Shown: positions 8,197-18,313 of the stretch, one piece after another
Position numbering within the stretch: position 1 is the stretch's first letter
Layout of the letters: the number at the start of each line of letters is the position of its first letter
From: DASQDN01 sp963833675
GTDB taxonomy: Bacteria; Acidobacteriota; Terriglobia; Bryobacterales; Bryobacteraceae
Assembly (NCBI GenBank): GCA_963833675.1
Contig: CAWHYW010000045.1
Coordinates: 1 to 64,000 of the forward strand
Length of the DNA: 64,000 bases
Reading direction: 5' to 3'
Notes under the pieces: generated by a model
Seen by the model: only the letters and a program-made list of their open reading frames with translations
Databases searched by the model: none
What the model was told of the DNA's origin: nothing
Translations under genes and position numbers: made by a program

Positions 8197-11100
8197 ATGA
8201 TCACAAGTCATTTGGCCGCCCTTAGGGGCCTCGTGTCTCTGGCATTTTTGCTCACTCTGAACGCGGCCCTCGCATACGCGCAGCTGAGCTCCGCGGGCAC
8301 TTTCTCCGGACTCGTTAGCGACCAGCAAGGAGCCCCGGTCTCCGATGCTGCCGTGCTGCTGCTGGACACCGCAACCAACACCACACAAAGAACCGTCACA
8401 AACGAAGCAGGACGATATTTCTTTCTCAACATCGCTCCCGGAGTCTACGACCTCGGCGTGAGTAAGAGCGGTTTCAACGCGGTTACGTTCACCGGCCAAA
8501 GATTGCAGGTCGGCGGTGTAGTCGCACTCGACGTGATATTACAGGTCGGTTCGGTTGCGACAACTGTGGATGTTACCGGTCAGGCCATCGAAGTGCAGAC
8601 CACAACGGCGGCCGTCGAAAGGACTGTCAACGGCCCGCTCCTGCTCTCTCTGCCGAATCTGGGCCGCGATGCCAACGCCTTCGTCAGGCTCTTGCCCGCT
8701 GTGGCGCCTGGCGGTGAAGTAGCGGGAAAGTCCAACGATCAAAATGTGTTCATGATCGATGGCGGAAACATCTCCAGCGATCAGGACGGCAACTACCGTA
8801 ATTACACGGTCTCCAGCGGCTCCATGGCCACCGGTTCCGGAGGCAATCCTTCCGGCGTTGTGCCCACACCGGTCGAAAGCGTGGAGGAATTCAGAGTCAG
8901 CCTCAACAACCAGACCGCGGATTTCAATGGGGCGGCTGGCGGGCAGGTGCAGATGGCCACCAAACGCGGCACGGATAAGTATCACGGCGCTTTGTACGAG
9001 TACTATTTCGACAACAACTTCAGCGCGAACACGTGGACGAACAATCGACGTGGCACGCCCAAGCCGAAGACACACGAAAACCGCTTCGGCGCCTCGTTCG
9101 GAGGACCGCTTACGCCAAAATGGGGCGGCGCCAAGACTTTCTTCTTCGTGAACTATGAGGGACGTCGCTTCCCGCAGGTTGCCACCTATGAGCGGGAGGT
9201 ACCCACCAAACTTTTGCGTGCTGGAGTCGTCCAGATTCCCGACAGCTCCGGCAGATGGACAGCTTACAACCTGAATCCGCGGCCCGTAACCGTGGATGGT
9301 GTCACTTACCAACCCGCGTTATGCGGAACCAGCGCTTGCGACCCGCGTGGAATTGGGCTGAATCCGATCGTTTCGCAGATCTGGGAAAAATACATGCCCC
9401 TGCCGAACAACCCTGCTGGCGGAGATCAATACAATACGCAGGGATTTCGCGCCTTGATGCCGATGCCCGTGAAATCGAACTTCTTCGTGGCCCGCGTCGA
9501 TCGGGATCTTCACCAAAATCACCGATTGATGTTGAGCTATCGCTATTTCCACCTCTATCAATCCACGACAAGCCAGGTCGATATCGGCGGTTTTTTCCCC
9601 GGCAATACTTTGGGAGTGCCGAAATCGTTGACGGACAGGCCCCAAACTCCGTCGTTCTATATCGCTGGACTTACCAGCGTGCTCAGCCCGGGCTTGATCA
9701 ACGATTTTCGCTTCAGTTATACGCGCAATTCGTGGGAATGGGGTTCCGCCGGCGCTCCGCCGCAATTGCCCGGCCTCGGAGCCGCGCTCGACTTCGGCCT
9801 GTTGCCGTATGAAACTGCTCGCGGCAACGCCCTTTCACGCTATTGGAATGGGCACGATTATGCCCTGCGTGATGATCTGAGTCTCGTGCACGGCAACCAC
9901 TTGTTCCAGTTCGGCGGCACCTACACACGTTGGCTGTTGCAGCACCAGCGCAACGACAACGGCCTCAACATGATCACCACTCCAACGTATGTCGTGGGAG
10001 CCGGCGAGGGAATTGCCACGCCGGCAGCTTACATTCCGGCAACTGTACCTTCCAGGGAATACAGTCGCTGGAACTCGCTCTATGCCCAGACGTTGGGATT
10101 TGTCTCCGAGTCGCATGTATTCTATCCCCGCCAGGGTGGAGCGCTGCTGCCGTTCGGCGCCTCGATCAAGGCTGCAAGTTCGGTAAACAATTACAACGCG
10201 CATTTCAGCGACACGTGGAAGATGAGCCGCGCGTTCACGCTGACGTACGGGATGGCATACGAAGTCCAAATGCCCCCTTACGAACGAAACGGTAACCAGC
10301 CGATGGTTGTCGATCGTGACGGAAACAACTTCGCTTCCAGCGATTACCTGGCGCAGCGCGAGAAAGCGGCTCTTGCCGGATCCGTCTATCAACCCATCCT
10401 CGGGTTCTCCACTGTGCGCAACGTCGGTGAAGGCCGCAAGTACCCTTTCGATCCGATCTTTTATGGCTTCAGCCCTCGCCTCTCTGCTGCCTGGAATCCG
10501 TCGTTCAAGGATGGATTTCTGGCAAAGGTCCTTGGTTCCGGCAGCACCGTGTTTCGCGGAGGCTACGCCAGGATCTTCGGACGAATCAATGGCATCAACA
10601 TCGTCCAGGTTCCTTTGCAAGGCACAGGCATCGGGCAGGCGGTGGCGTGCGTCGGAGCAAATACCGGTGGCCGGTGTCTTGGGTCCTCTGGTGTCGATCC
10701 AACTTCGGCGTTCCGCATCGGCGCTGACGGCTTGAGCGCGCCCCTGCCGGCCGTGGATCAGATCCTGGCGCAACCCTACTTTCCAGGCATCGGCGGCAAC
10801 GCGCCGTTGGGTGAAACATGGATCTTAGACTCTAAACTGGTCCCTCCTCGTACGGATCAGTTCACTTTCTCGATCCAGCGCCAAATCGGCTCCAGGTCAA
10901 CGGTGGAGGTCGGCTACATCGGCATGATCAGCCGCAACGAACAGTGGCGCGCCGAACTCAACGCGGTGCCGTACATGACCACACTGAATGGGCAGACCTT
11001 CGCGAGTGCGTTCGCAAACGTCTATCAGGCCATGAGTGCGGGTGGGCAAGTCGCCTCCCAGCCCTTCTTCGAATCGGCGATGGGCGGCCCGCAGTCACCC

Positions 11101-12057
11101 TACTGCCAGGGTTTCGCGAATTGCACGGCGGCCGTTGCGAGCAAGCAGAGCAGCGATATCCTCAACACCAATGTTCGCCGCCTGTGGTCGGCTCTCGACA
11201 ACTCCCAGGGCTGGACCCTAGGTCGAACGCTGACGAGTTCGCCCCCGGTCCAGACCGCGAGAGTTCCAAGCGCGGTCAGTGGAGCTTCCTCGAACTACAA
11301 CGCCGTTTTTGTCTCGTTAACTTTGCAGAGTTGGCATGGCCTGACACTCCGCTCGAATCTCACCTTCAGCCGTGCGCTCGGAAATGGCGGAACAACCCAG
11401 AACGGCATCACGAGCATGGATACATTCAACCGCGACACGGATTACCGGCCGCTCGGACATGACATCCCCTGGGTCTACAATCTGACCGCCCTTTACGATA
11501 TTCCAGGCTTTTCGACGCAGCGTGGAGTGCTTGGTCAGTTGCTGGGCGGGTGGGCGCTGGCGCCCTTGTTCACCTCGCAGAGCGGAATACCGCTGTGTGT
11601 TGCCACGGGCGCGGAATCGTTCGGCAGTTGGATGGGTGGATGCGCGGTCGGTCTGACACCCTACACCGGCGGCAACACCGCTCATCATGACATCGTCGCC
11701 ACGAGTACCGCAGGCCGTTCGGGTAACCCCGCCACTGGCGGCTCCGGGATTAATATGTTCACAGATCCTCAGGCCGTCTATCAAAGTTTCAGGCCGATGA
11801 TCTTGGGGGTCGATGGGCGGTTCGGCAATATGCTGCGAGGCTTTCCTGTCTGGAACCTCGATCTGGCCGTGCGAAAAACGATGCGTTTCCGCGAGAGCAT
11901 GGGAGCTACGTTGAGCTTCGAGTTTATAAACCTGTTCAACCATTTCCAGCCGGCGAATCCGACACTGAACGTATTCGATGCGGCGAGTTGGGGCGTTGTC
12001 ACTGGTCAGGGGAACGATCCGCGCAGAATAGAATTTGGCTTAAGGTTCTTCTTCTAA
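8197..12057 (+). CDS. TonB-dependent receptor with carboxypeptidase-like N-terminal domain
   Basis: 1,286 residues, intact. GGAGG lies about seven bases before the ATG. A signal peptide (hydrophobic stretch ending near ALAYAQ) is followed by a carboxypeptidase-like regulatory domain (GTFSGLVSDQQGAPVSDAAV ... NEAGRYFFLNIAPGVYDL), a plug region (MIDGGNISSDQDG, TPVESVEEFRVSLNNQTADF) and a long beta-barrel ending RRIEFGLRFFF with the terminal aromatic expected for outer-membrane insertion. Such Oar-like receptors import or bind large substrates in acidobacteria; the ligand is unknown. Its TAA overlaps the ATG of the DUF1592 gene (TAATG), so the three genes to 15335 are probably one translationally coupled operon. 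Confidence 0.93.
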   Translation: MITSHLAALRGLVSLAFLLTLNAALAYAQLSSAGTFSGLVSDQQGAPVSDAAVLLLDTATNTTQRTVTNEAGRYFFLNIAPGVYDLGVSKSGFNAVTFTGQRLQVGGVVALDVILQVGSVATTVDVTGQAIEVQTTTAAVERTVNGPLLLSLPNLGRDANAFVRLLPAVAPGGEVAGKSNDQNVFMIDGGNISSDQDGNYRNYTVSSGSMATGSGGNPSGVVPTPVESVEEFRVSLNNQTADFNGAAGGQVQMATKRGTDKYHGALYEYYFDNNFSANTWTNNRRGTPKPKTHENRFGASFGGPLTPKWGGAKTFFFVNYEGRRFPQVATYEREVPTKLLRAGVVQIPDSSGRWTAYNLNPRPVTVDGVTYQPALCGTSACDPRGIGLNPIVSQIWEKYMPLPNNPAGGDQYNTQGFRALMPMPVKSNFFVARVDRDLHQNHRLMLSYRYFHLYQSTTSQVDIGGFFPGNTLGVPKSLTDRPQTPSFYIAGLTSVLSPGLINDFRFSYTRNSWEWGSAGAPPQLPGLGAALDFGLLPYETARGNALSRYWNGHDYALRDDLSLVHGNHLFQFGGTYTRWLLQHQRNDNGLNMITTPTYVVGAGEGIATPAAYIPATVPSREYSRWNSLYAQTLGFVSESHVFYPRQGGALLPFGASIKAASSVNNYNAHFSDTWKMSRAFTLTYGMAYEVQMPPYERNGNQPMVVDRDGNNFASSDYLAQREKAALAGSVYQPILGFSTVRNVGEGRKYPFDPIFYGFSPRLSAAWNPSFKDGFLAKVLGSGSTVFRGGYARIFGRINGINIVQVPLQGTGIGQAVACVGANTGGRCLGSSGVDPTSAFRIGADGLSAPLPAVDQILAQPYFPGIGGNAPLGETWILDSKLVPPRTDQFTFSIQRQIGSRSTVEVGYIGMISRNEQWRAELNAVPYMTTLNGQTFASAFANVYQAMSAGGQVASQPFFESAMGGPQSPYCQGFANCTAAVASKQSSDILNTNVRRLWSALDNSQGWTLGRTLTSSPPVQTARVPSAVSGASSNYNAVFVSLTLQSWHGLTLRSNLTFSRALGNGGTTQNGITSMDTFNRDTDYRPLGHDIPWVYNLTALYDIPGFSTQRGVLGQLLGGWALAPLFTSQSGIPLCVATGAESFGSWMGGCAVGLTPYTGGNTAHHDIVATSTAGRSGNPATGGSGINMFTDPQAVYQSFRPMILGVDGRFGNMLRGFPVWNLDLAVRKTMRFRESMGATLSFEFINLFNHFQPANPTLNVFDAASWGVVTGQGNDPRRIEFGLRFFF

Positions 12058-14016
12058 TGAACGGAATCTACAAGAACGGGGCAGGCGTTTTCGCCTGCCT
12101 CTTGTTTGCTCTTGGCTGCTTCGCCGAGGAACCATTCGCCAGCAAGCTCTATCCTATCCTTGAACGGGCGCAATGCCGGGCGTGTCACAACGATAACGGC
12201 GTCGCCTCGGCAACACGGCTCCGTTTTCCCAACGAGAAGGCCACCCCAGCCGAAATCGAACAATTTGGCCTCCGTCTGCGCGCCTTCATCAATCCGAATA
12301 AGCTCGAAGACTCTCTCCTCCTGCAAAAGCCGACCAATCGTATTGCCCATACCGGTGGAGAGCGCATCCGCCAGGGAAGCGACGACGAAAAAGTTCTGCA
12401 AGCTTGGGCCGCCTATCTGGCCGGCATCGACAATACGGCATCTGAGGCGGCGAGTCGCCATTCCACCGGTCCGCAAATCACGCGTCGGCTGACTCACAAC
12501 CAATACAACAACACCGTCCGCGATTTGCTAGGCGACGAATCGCGGCCCGCAACCAGGTTCCCCGCTGAGGACTTCGTCCACGGCTTCACCAACCAGGCCG
12601 AGGGGCAAGGCATGTCCCCGTTGCTTTCGGAGGCCTACAGTCAAGCCGCCGAAAAGCTGGCCCGCAACGCCTTCCGCGGCGGGGATGCGAATCGCCTGGT
12701 TCCTTGCAAACCTGCCGGTCCGGCAGACGCCTCTTGTCGCGACAGATTCGTCAAAGAGTTCGGACTCCGGGCATTCCGGCGTCCTCTCCGGCCGGACGAG
12801 GCTGCGCGCTACGGCAAGCTCTTCGCAATGGAAGCAAGCCGCACAAGCGACTTTCTCAAAGGCGCGCAAGTCGTCGTCGAGGCGATGCTCCAGAGTCCGA
12901 ACTTCCTCTTTCACCTTGAGCCTGGCGAGGATTCGACGCAGCGCCCATTCGCCATCGCGAATCGTCTGTCGTACTTCCTCTGGGACACCATGCCTGATCG
13001 GGCCCTGCTCCAGGCCGCTGCCGCAGGACAACTAAACAGCAAGGCGCAGATCCGAACCCAAATCGAGCGCTTGTTATCGAACGAGCAGGCGAAATTCTCG
13101 ATGGAAGAGTTCCTCGCGCAATGGCTTCGTTATGATCGCCTGAAGAGCGCCTTCCGGGAAGTGCGCCTCTACCCGGAGTTCAGTTCCGAACTGGTCTCCT
13201 CGATGTTCGAAGAGACGCGTCGATTATTCGACCATCTCGTCTGGGACGATCGGAACTTCTTCGAGTTCTTCACCGCCGATTACACATTCTTGAGCGCTGA
13301 TCTTGCGCAACTCTACGGACTGCCGGCGCCAAAGGAGCCTTTTACCAAAGTGGCGTTTCCGCCTGACAGTCCGCGCGCCGGCGTGCTTGGCCAGGCATCT
13401 TTTCTCAGCGTCACTGGAAAGCCCGCCGATTCTTCCCCGACGGAACGCGGCCTCTTCGTCCGCGAGCATTTCCTGTGTCAGATCGTGCCGCCGCCGCCAC
13501 CCGGCGTAAATACCACCCTGCCTCTCCTGACGGACGAAAAGCCTCTAAACAACCGGCAGCGTCTTCAAGTGCATCTCTCCAACCCGGCTTGCGCTGGATG
13601 TCACCGTCTGATCGACCCGATCGGATTTGGCGTTTGAGAACTTCGATGCCATCGGACGATTTCGTGACAAGCATGTGATCCGCATCTACCCGACGTTTGA
13701 TGAGATGAAGAACAAAACCAAGACGCGTCCGACCGAACATAAGCTCGACATAGACGCTTCCGGGTTTATTCAGGGAATGCCGAACTCGCAGTTCAAGTCG
13801 CCGAAAGAGGCGGGCCGCATTCTCGCTTCCGATCCCGGCTGTCAGAAGTGTGTTGTCAAAATGCTGTTCCGATACGCCATGGGAAGGCCGGAAACCGAAG
13901 CCGATCAAGCGTCGATACAATCCGCGCTGGAGCAATTCCGCTCCTCCCAATTTCGTTTTAAGAACCTTATAATTGCAATAGCAACATCAGAGCCGTTTCT
14001 GGGAGGGTCGGATTAA
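12057..14016 (+). pseudogene. Cytochrome-like DUF1587/1595/1592/1588/1585 protein, one frameshift
   Basis: About 650 codons in two frames. A signal peptide precedes a C-x2-C-H heme-type motif (CRACHND). Then come blocks matching DUF1587 (TRRLTHNQYNNTVRDLLGD), DUF1595 (FGLRAFRRPLRPDEAARY), DUF1592 (VVEAMLQSPNFLFHLE ... ANRLSYFLWDTMPD), DUF1588 (GVLGQASFLSVTGKP, CAGCHRLIDPIGFG) and DUF1585 (FENFDAIGRFRD ... MLFRYAMGRPE). The frame breaks at about 13630, exactly inside the DPIGFA-FENFD junction; deleting one G restores it, otherwise the first frame stops at 13637. These planctomycete/acidobacterial proteins are exported and functionally uncharacterised. Start and stop overlap the neighbouring genes (TAATG both times). 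Confidence 0.88.
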
Positions 14017-15335
14017 TGCATAGCCAAGGATTCTCGCGACGCACATTTCTCAGGGGCGTCGGAGTCTCTGGCGCAATGATCCGCATCGGTCTGCCTCCGC
14101 TCGAAGCGATGTTCAACAGCAGCGGGACCGCCTATGCCGCGAATAAAAAGATTGAGTCTCGCTTCGTATTCTGGTTTAACGGCAACGGAATCCCCGAAAA
14201 ATATTGGATTCCGAGCGAAACCGGAACCGGCTACGAAACTACCGCCTGCTTGAAACCTCTTGCGGCGTATCGCAATGACTTTCATGTCATCACCGGTCTC
14301 GACAGCCCTGCCGCCCGGTTACCCGGTCCAGGCAACAGCCATTACCCATCGATGAGCGCCGTTGTTTCTTGCGAGGCCTTCACTGGCCGAGGCGCAGGCG
14401 GGCCGTCGTTGGATCAGGTGATCGCCGCCAAACTCGGCCGTGATTCCCGCTTCGCTTCCCTCCAGATCGGTGTCTCTCAGGAATGCTTCGGCGAAAGCAT
14501 CCAGCGCAACATGAGTTGGGTCGACCGGGACCGGCCGCTTCCCCCGGAAACCATCCCGCATCGTCTCTTCGACCGCCTGTTCGGAACCAAGGAAGAGTCG
14601 TGGATGCAGCGCCAGAAGAGCATCCTCGACGCTGTGCGCGATGACGCCAATGCGGCGAAATCCAGACTGGGCAAGGGAGACGAAAGAAGGCTGGACGAAT
14701 ATCTCTCCTCGGTTCGCGATCTGGAGCGTTCGATCGCGAGTCTGCCGCCGGAGTACGCGCAAGTCGTCGAGCGTCCCCCGGAGGGCGGCGACCTGCGCGA
14801 TTGGCCGCGCATCGCCAAACTGCAAAGTGACCTGTTGGTCCATGCGCTCGCCTCAGGGCAGACCCGAGTCGCTTCTTATATGTTGACCAAATGTCAGGGG
14901 CTCACTCGCTTCCCCTGGCTCGGTCACACTTCGGAACGCCATCACGAATACACTCACGGTCAGGTCGAGACCCCGCGTGGCATGCGCATCCTGCGCGACA
15001 TCTGCCGCTGGCACGTCGAAGAATTCGCGTACCTGGTCGGAAAACTGAAGGCGATGCCGGAGGGCGAGGGCACATTGCTCGATCACACGTGCCTGCTCTA
15101 CGTCCACGAGCATGCCGAAGCCAACGCTCACAAGAACAATAATCTGGCCGTGATTGTCGCGGGCCACGCGGGCGGCGTGAAAACCGGGATGCATACCCGC
15201 ACAACCGGTACGCTTGGCGATCTCTATCTCACGTTGAGCGATGAGGTAATGCAGGCGGGAATTGGTAAGTTCCCAACGGCGGAGAAGAAACTCTCGTTCG
15301 TCGGTATAACTTCTCACGGCCACCAGGTCACCTGA
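14016..15335 (+). CDS. DUF1552 family Tat-exported protein
   Basis: 439 residues with an N-terminal Tat signal (FSRRTFLRGVGVSGAMI). Blocks RFVFWFNGNGIPEKYW, KPLAAYRNDFHVITGLDS, RGAGGPSLDQVIAAKLG, SWVDRDRPLPPE and FPWLGHTSERHHEYTHG are typical of DUF1552, a family nearly always encoded directly after a DUF1592-type cytochrome-like gene. The histidine-rich motif and the TCLLYVHEHAEANAH segment may bind metal, but no activity has been shown. Its ATG overlaps the preceding TAA, and its 3' end overlaps the convergent LRR gene by 22 bases. Confidence 0.9.
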   Translation: MHSQGFSRRTFLRGVGVSGAMIRIGLPPLEAMFNSSGTAYAANKKIESRFVFWFNGNGIPEKYWIPSETGTGYETTACLKPLAAYRNDFHVITGLDSPAARLPGPGNSHYPSMSAVVSCEAFTGRGAGGPSLDQVIAAKLGRDSRFASLQIGVSQECFGESIQRNMSWVDRDRPLPPETIPHRLFDRLFGTKEESWMQRQKSILDAVRDDANAAKSRLGKGDERRLDEYLSSVRDLERSIASLPPEYAQVVERPPEGGDLRDWPRIAKLQSDLLVHALASGQTRVASYMLTKCQGLTRFPWLGHTSERHHEYTHGQVETPRGMRILRDICRWHVEEFAYLVGKLKAMPEGEGTLLDHTCLLYVHEHAEANAHKNNNLAVIVAGHAGGVKTGMHTRTTGTLGDLYLTLSDEVMQAGIGKFPTAEKKLSFVGITSHGHQVT

Positions 15336-16285
15336 CAATCCGGTCTCTCTTTTCGAAAGCGCTCGATGCCTGCGGCGCTCACCTTCGAGCCGCCGAGATG
15401 AACACTGCGGAGTTGCTTCATTGCGATCAATGTGTCGATGACAGTGTCGTCGATCTTGGGCGTGAGACCGAGTCGTAATTCACGCAGCTTGGGCAGATCT
15501 CGAAGAGCGGTCAAAGCGCTCGGAAGGACAGGCGTCCGGCTCAGATCCAAAAGCTCGAGGTTCTGCAGCGAATGAAGCTTGGAAATATCCGTCAACTCGG
15601 TTCGCTGTGCCAATTGATTCCCAGGTCGATCGATGCGTCGATCGTTCAGATTCGCTCCTGTCAGGATCAGCGCGCGAACTTGCGTCAACTCCGACAGCCG
15701 GCGGAGATTGTCCTCCGACAAGGCCAGGCCCCAGCGGCCGGAATCGACACGCTGCATACCGCCGACGTCGAGCGTCCGCAAGGCAGGTAGGAGTTTCAGC
15801 GATGACAGCGCGCTTCCGCTCAAACGGTTGCCGCCAATGGCGAGGCTCTCCAGCTTGGTCAGCGAAGACAGCTGCTCGAACCCGTCGTCTTCGACTTCGG
15901 TAAACGCGATGTCAAGAGATCGCAGCGCGGTCAATTGCGACAGATGCTCGAACGCTTGGCTGGTCAACCGGACTCCTCGAAGATTCAGGACTTCGAGGTG
16001 CTTCCAACCGCGCAGATGAGCGAGCGCCGTATCGGTAAGGTACTCGGCGTAATACAAGTTGAGCTCGACGACATTTTGCAGAGGCTTCAGATGTTCAATA
16101 CCCACATCGGTGATCCTGGTGTGTGCCAGATTCAGCTTTCGCAGAGAGCTGATCTTGCCGACCGGCTCGAGGTCCGCATCAGTGATCCAAGTCGAGGTGA
16201 GGTCTATGCTGACGATCTCCCCGGCCGGATTCTTCTCGACCCGCCCGAGATCGAAAATCGAAAGCGCCAGTAACAGAAACAACAT
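15314..16285 (-). CDS. Leucine-rich repeat protein (ITDAGL type), exported
   Basis: 323 residues. A short hydrophobic N-terminus (MLFLLLALSIF) could serve as a signal or anchor. The rest consists of about eleven LRRs of roughly 24 residues with the pattern LRxLNLxxTxITDxGLxxLxxL (e.g. LRKLNLAHTRITDVGIEHL). A looser section around RWGLALSEDNLRRL to ERTELTD-like residues interrupts the regularity. LRR solenoids of this class bind proteins; nothing indicates an enzyme. It starts four bases after the stop of the first LRR gene, so the two form a tandem pair. It is the last gene of the long minus-strand unit and overlaps the DUF1552 gene convergently. Confidence 0.85.
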   Translation of the reverse strand: MLFLLLALSIFDLGRVEKNPAGEIVSIDLTSTWITDADLEPVGKISSLRKLNLAHTRITDVGIEHLKPLQNVVELNLYYAEYLTDTALAHLRGWKHLEVLNLRGVRLTSQAFEHLSQLTALRSLDIAFTEVEDDGFEQLSSLTKLESLAIGGNRLSGSALSSLKLLPALRTLDVGGMQRVDSGRWGLALSEDNLRRLSELTQVRALILTGANLNDRRIDRPGNQLAQRTELTDISKLHSLQNLELLDLSRTPVLPSALTALRDLPKLRELRLGLTPKIDDTVIDTLIAMKQLRSVHLGGSKVSAAGIERFRKERPDCQVTWWP

Positions 16286-16289
16286 GAGT

Positions 16290-18270
16290 TCAACTCCTTC
16301 GCCGATTCGGCCGGCTCGATTCCTGGTCCCAAATGATCTCGCAGCCAGGAAGCGCCGACTTCAGCTCGGACTGTCCTCCAGCGGTCAGGAACGTGTGATA
16401 CATGTTGAGCTTTTTAAGCTGTGGCAGGCCGCGCAATACAGCAACCGACTTGTCGGTCACGTGAGTGTTATCCAGGCTGAGTTCCGTTAATTGCTTCAGC
16501 GTCGGCGAGTCGCTTCAGGCCGTCGTCAGTGATCTCACCGTTGTCCAGGTTTAGAGCAGTGAGGTTGACAAGCGTCGCCAGTGCCGCCATTCCTTTGTCG
16601 CTGATGCGCGTTTGCAGCAAGTCCAGTTCGCGAAGACTGGGAAACGCCTGCAAATGGACCAGACCGGCGTCGGTGAGACGACACTGCCGCAAAATCAGCT
16701 CGTTCAACGCAGTCGCGCCTTTCAGCTTTTCCAATCCCGCGTCGCCGATATCCGATCCGCTGAGGTCCAGCCGTTGCAACTTCGGAAGCTTTGCCAGGTG
16801 AACCAGTGCTGCATCCGTAATATCCGTCTCAGCCAGCGACAGCCGTACAAGCGAAGCAATCCGACCCACTTCCGCCGCGCCGGCATCATTAATCGGAGCC
16901 CCCAACAGGTCGAGGTCTTCCACGCTAGTCAGTCCCGCCAGACCCTGTCCTTCGACATACGTATTCTTCAGACTGAGTCGCTTAAGAGACTTCATCCGCG
17001 CGAGAGCTATCAGCCCCGAATCGGAAACGGCCGTCTCTCCCAAATCGAGGTCAACGAGATTGATCAGCCGCGCAAGATGTTTAAGGCCTAGATCGCCTAT
17101 CTCGGTACCCTTCAGATCCAACTTCCGCAGTCCGGACAATCCCGACAGCCTCGCCATATCGGCATCCGATACTGCGCTGGAAGCCAGAGAGACTTCGACC
17201 ACGCGGCCCTTCTCAAGGACAACCTTGCCGCCTTGTGCGCGCACCCAGGTACTGAAACTCGCGCCCGCTTTCACTGGAGGACTAACGCGAGGCGCTGCCC
17301 CGACAAAGACGAACTGCGTCTCGGGCAAAGCGGCTCGGAGCGCATTGACACCCGCCTGCGTCGCTCGCGAATAGCGCACATCCACTTCGCGTAAGAGACT
17401 TCAACTCCTTCAACGCTTCGAGCCCTGCATTCGTGACCCGGGTTCGATACAAGCTGAGCTGCTCGAGCGATTTCATCTGCTCGAGGTTTGCAAGTCCGGC
17501 ATCTGTAATGTCCGTGCTCATCAGATTCAGTTTGCGGAGGTGGGTCAAAGGACGCAGGTGCTGCAAGCCCGTATCGGTAACAGCCGTGCTGTGCAGGTCG
17601 ATATCTTCGAGCGATGGAAGCTTGCTCAGGAATTGCAGGCCGTTGTCAGTAATCTGCGTGTCCGGCGCCCAGAGACGAGTCAGATGATTCATCGAAGACA
17701 GATTGCGCAGGCCTTCGTCATCGAAGGGAGTCTTACCGACATCCAGCACTTGAAGATTTACGAACTGCGCAAGAGTATGTCCGCGCACTCGCGTCTGAAA
17801 CAGGCCAAGCTCGCGCATATTCACCAGGTTCGCGATCGCCTTCAGTCCTTCGTCGTCAAGCCGGATCCGATCGAGAAAGTGATAGCTGAACATGATCCGT
17901 TCGAGCGTAGGTATCGACGACAGATAGTGCATTTCCTTGGTTACATCGCCGCCGTCGAATCCCGCGCCCGCCAGCAGTATTCCGGCTCCCGATCGGTCCG
18001 GGAAGATGCAGCTCCTTTCAAATCCTGCAAAGGGCTGAGTTTTGCCAGATCGATTGCGTCGAGACTATGTGCGCCGATCAGATCGACGGACTCTAAGCGA
18101 AAGTCGCCGGCCGGCAATTCACTGAGATCCTGAATAGTACGCGGATCACCGGCCAACCGCACGTTCCCGCCCATATACAGCACCCATTCGGCAACACGCC
18201 AGTCAGCACGATCCGCCGGCAACGCCGCTTGAGTCCACAGGAAAGCAACGGCGACAATGGCCTTCAGCAT
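16290..18270 (-). pseudogene. Larger leucine-rich repeat protein, frameshifted
   Basis: One gene of about 660 codons is recovered across several frames: signal peptide MLKAIVAVAFLWTQAALPA from 18270, a non-repeat N-terminal part (SVDLIGAHSLDAIDLAKLSPL, then EMHYLSSIPTLERIMFSYHF), a long run of 24-residue LRRs of the ITDAGL type, a break at about 17390 containing a second linker (ALRAALPETQFVFVGAAPRV), more LRRs, and after a shift near 16505 the end LKSALPGCEIIWDQ. At least four frame changes are needed, near 18020, 17940, 17390 and 16505. No nonsense codon was seen in the reconstructed frame. Possibly a periplasmic or surface recognition protein; function unknown. Confidence 0.75.
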
Positions 18271-18313
18271 CGCTGATATCCTGACGCAAAAATAGGAACT
18301 GCGCAACCTGTGC

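Noticed and set aside
8539..9312. Long minus-strand ORFs inside the receptor genes
   Set aside because: Codon patterns and lack of ribosome-binding sites mark them as shadows of the intact receptor frames.
13627..13640. UGA at 13635 as a selenocysteine codon in the DUF1592 gene
   Set aside because: A tRNA-Sec is present, but the downstream protein continues in a different frame, so a one-base indel explains the break better than Sec readthrough.
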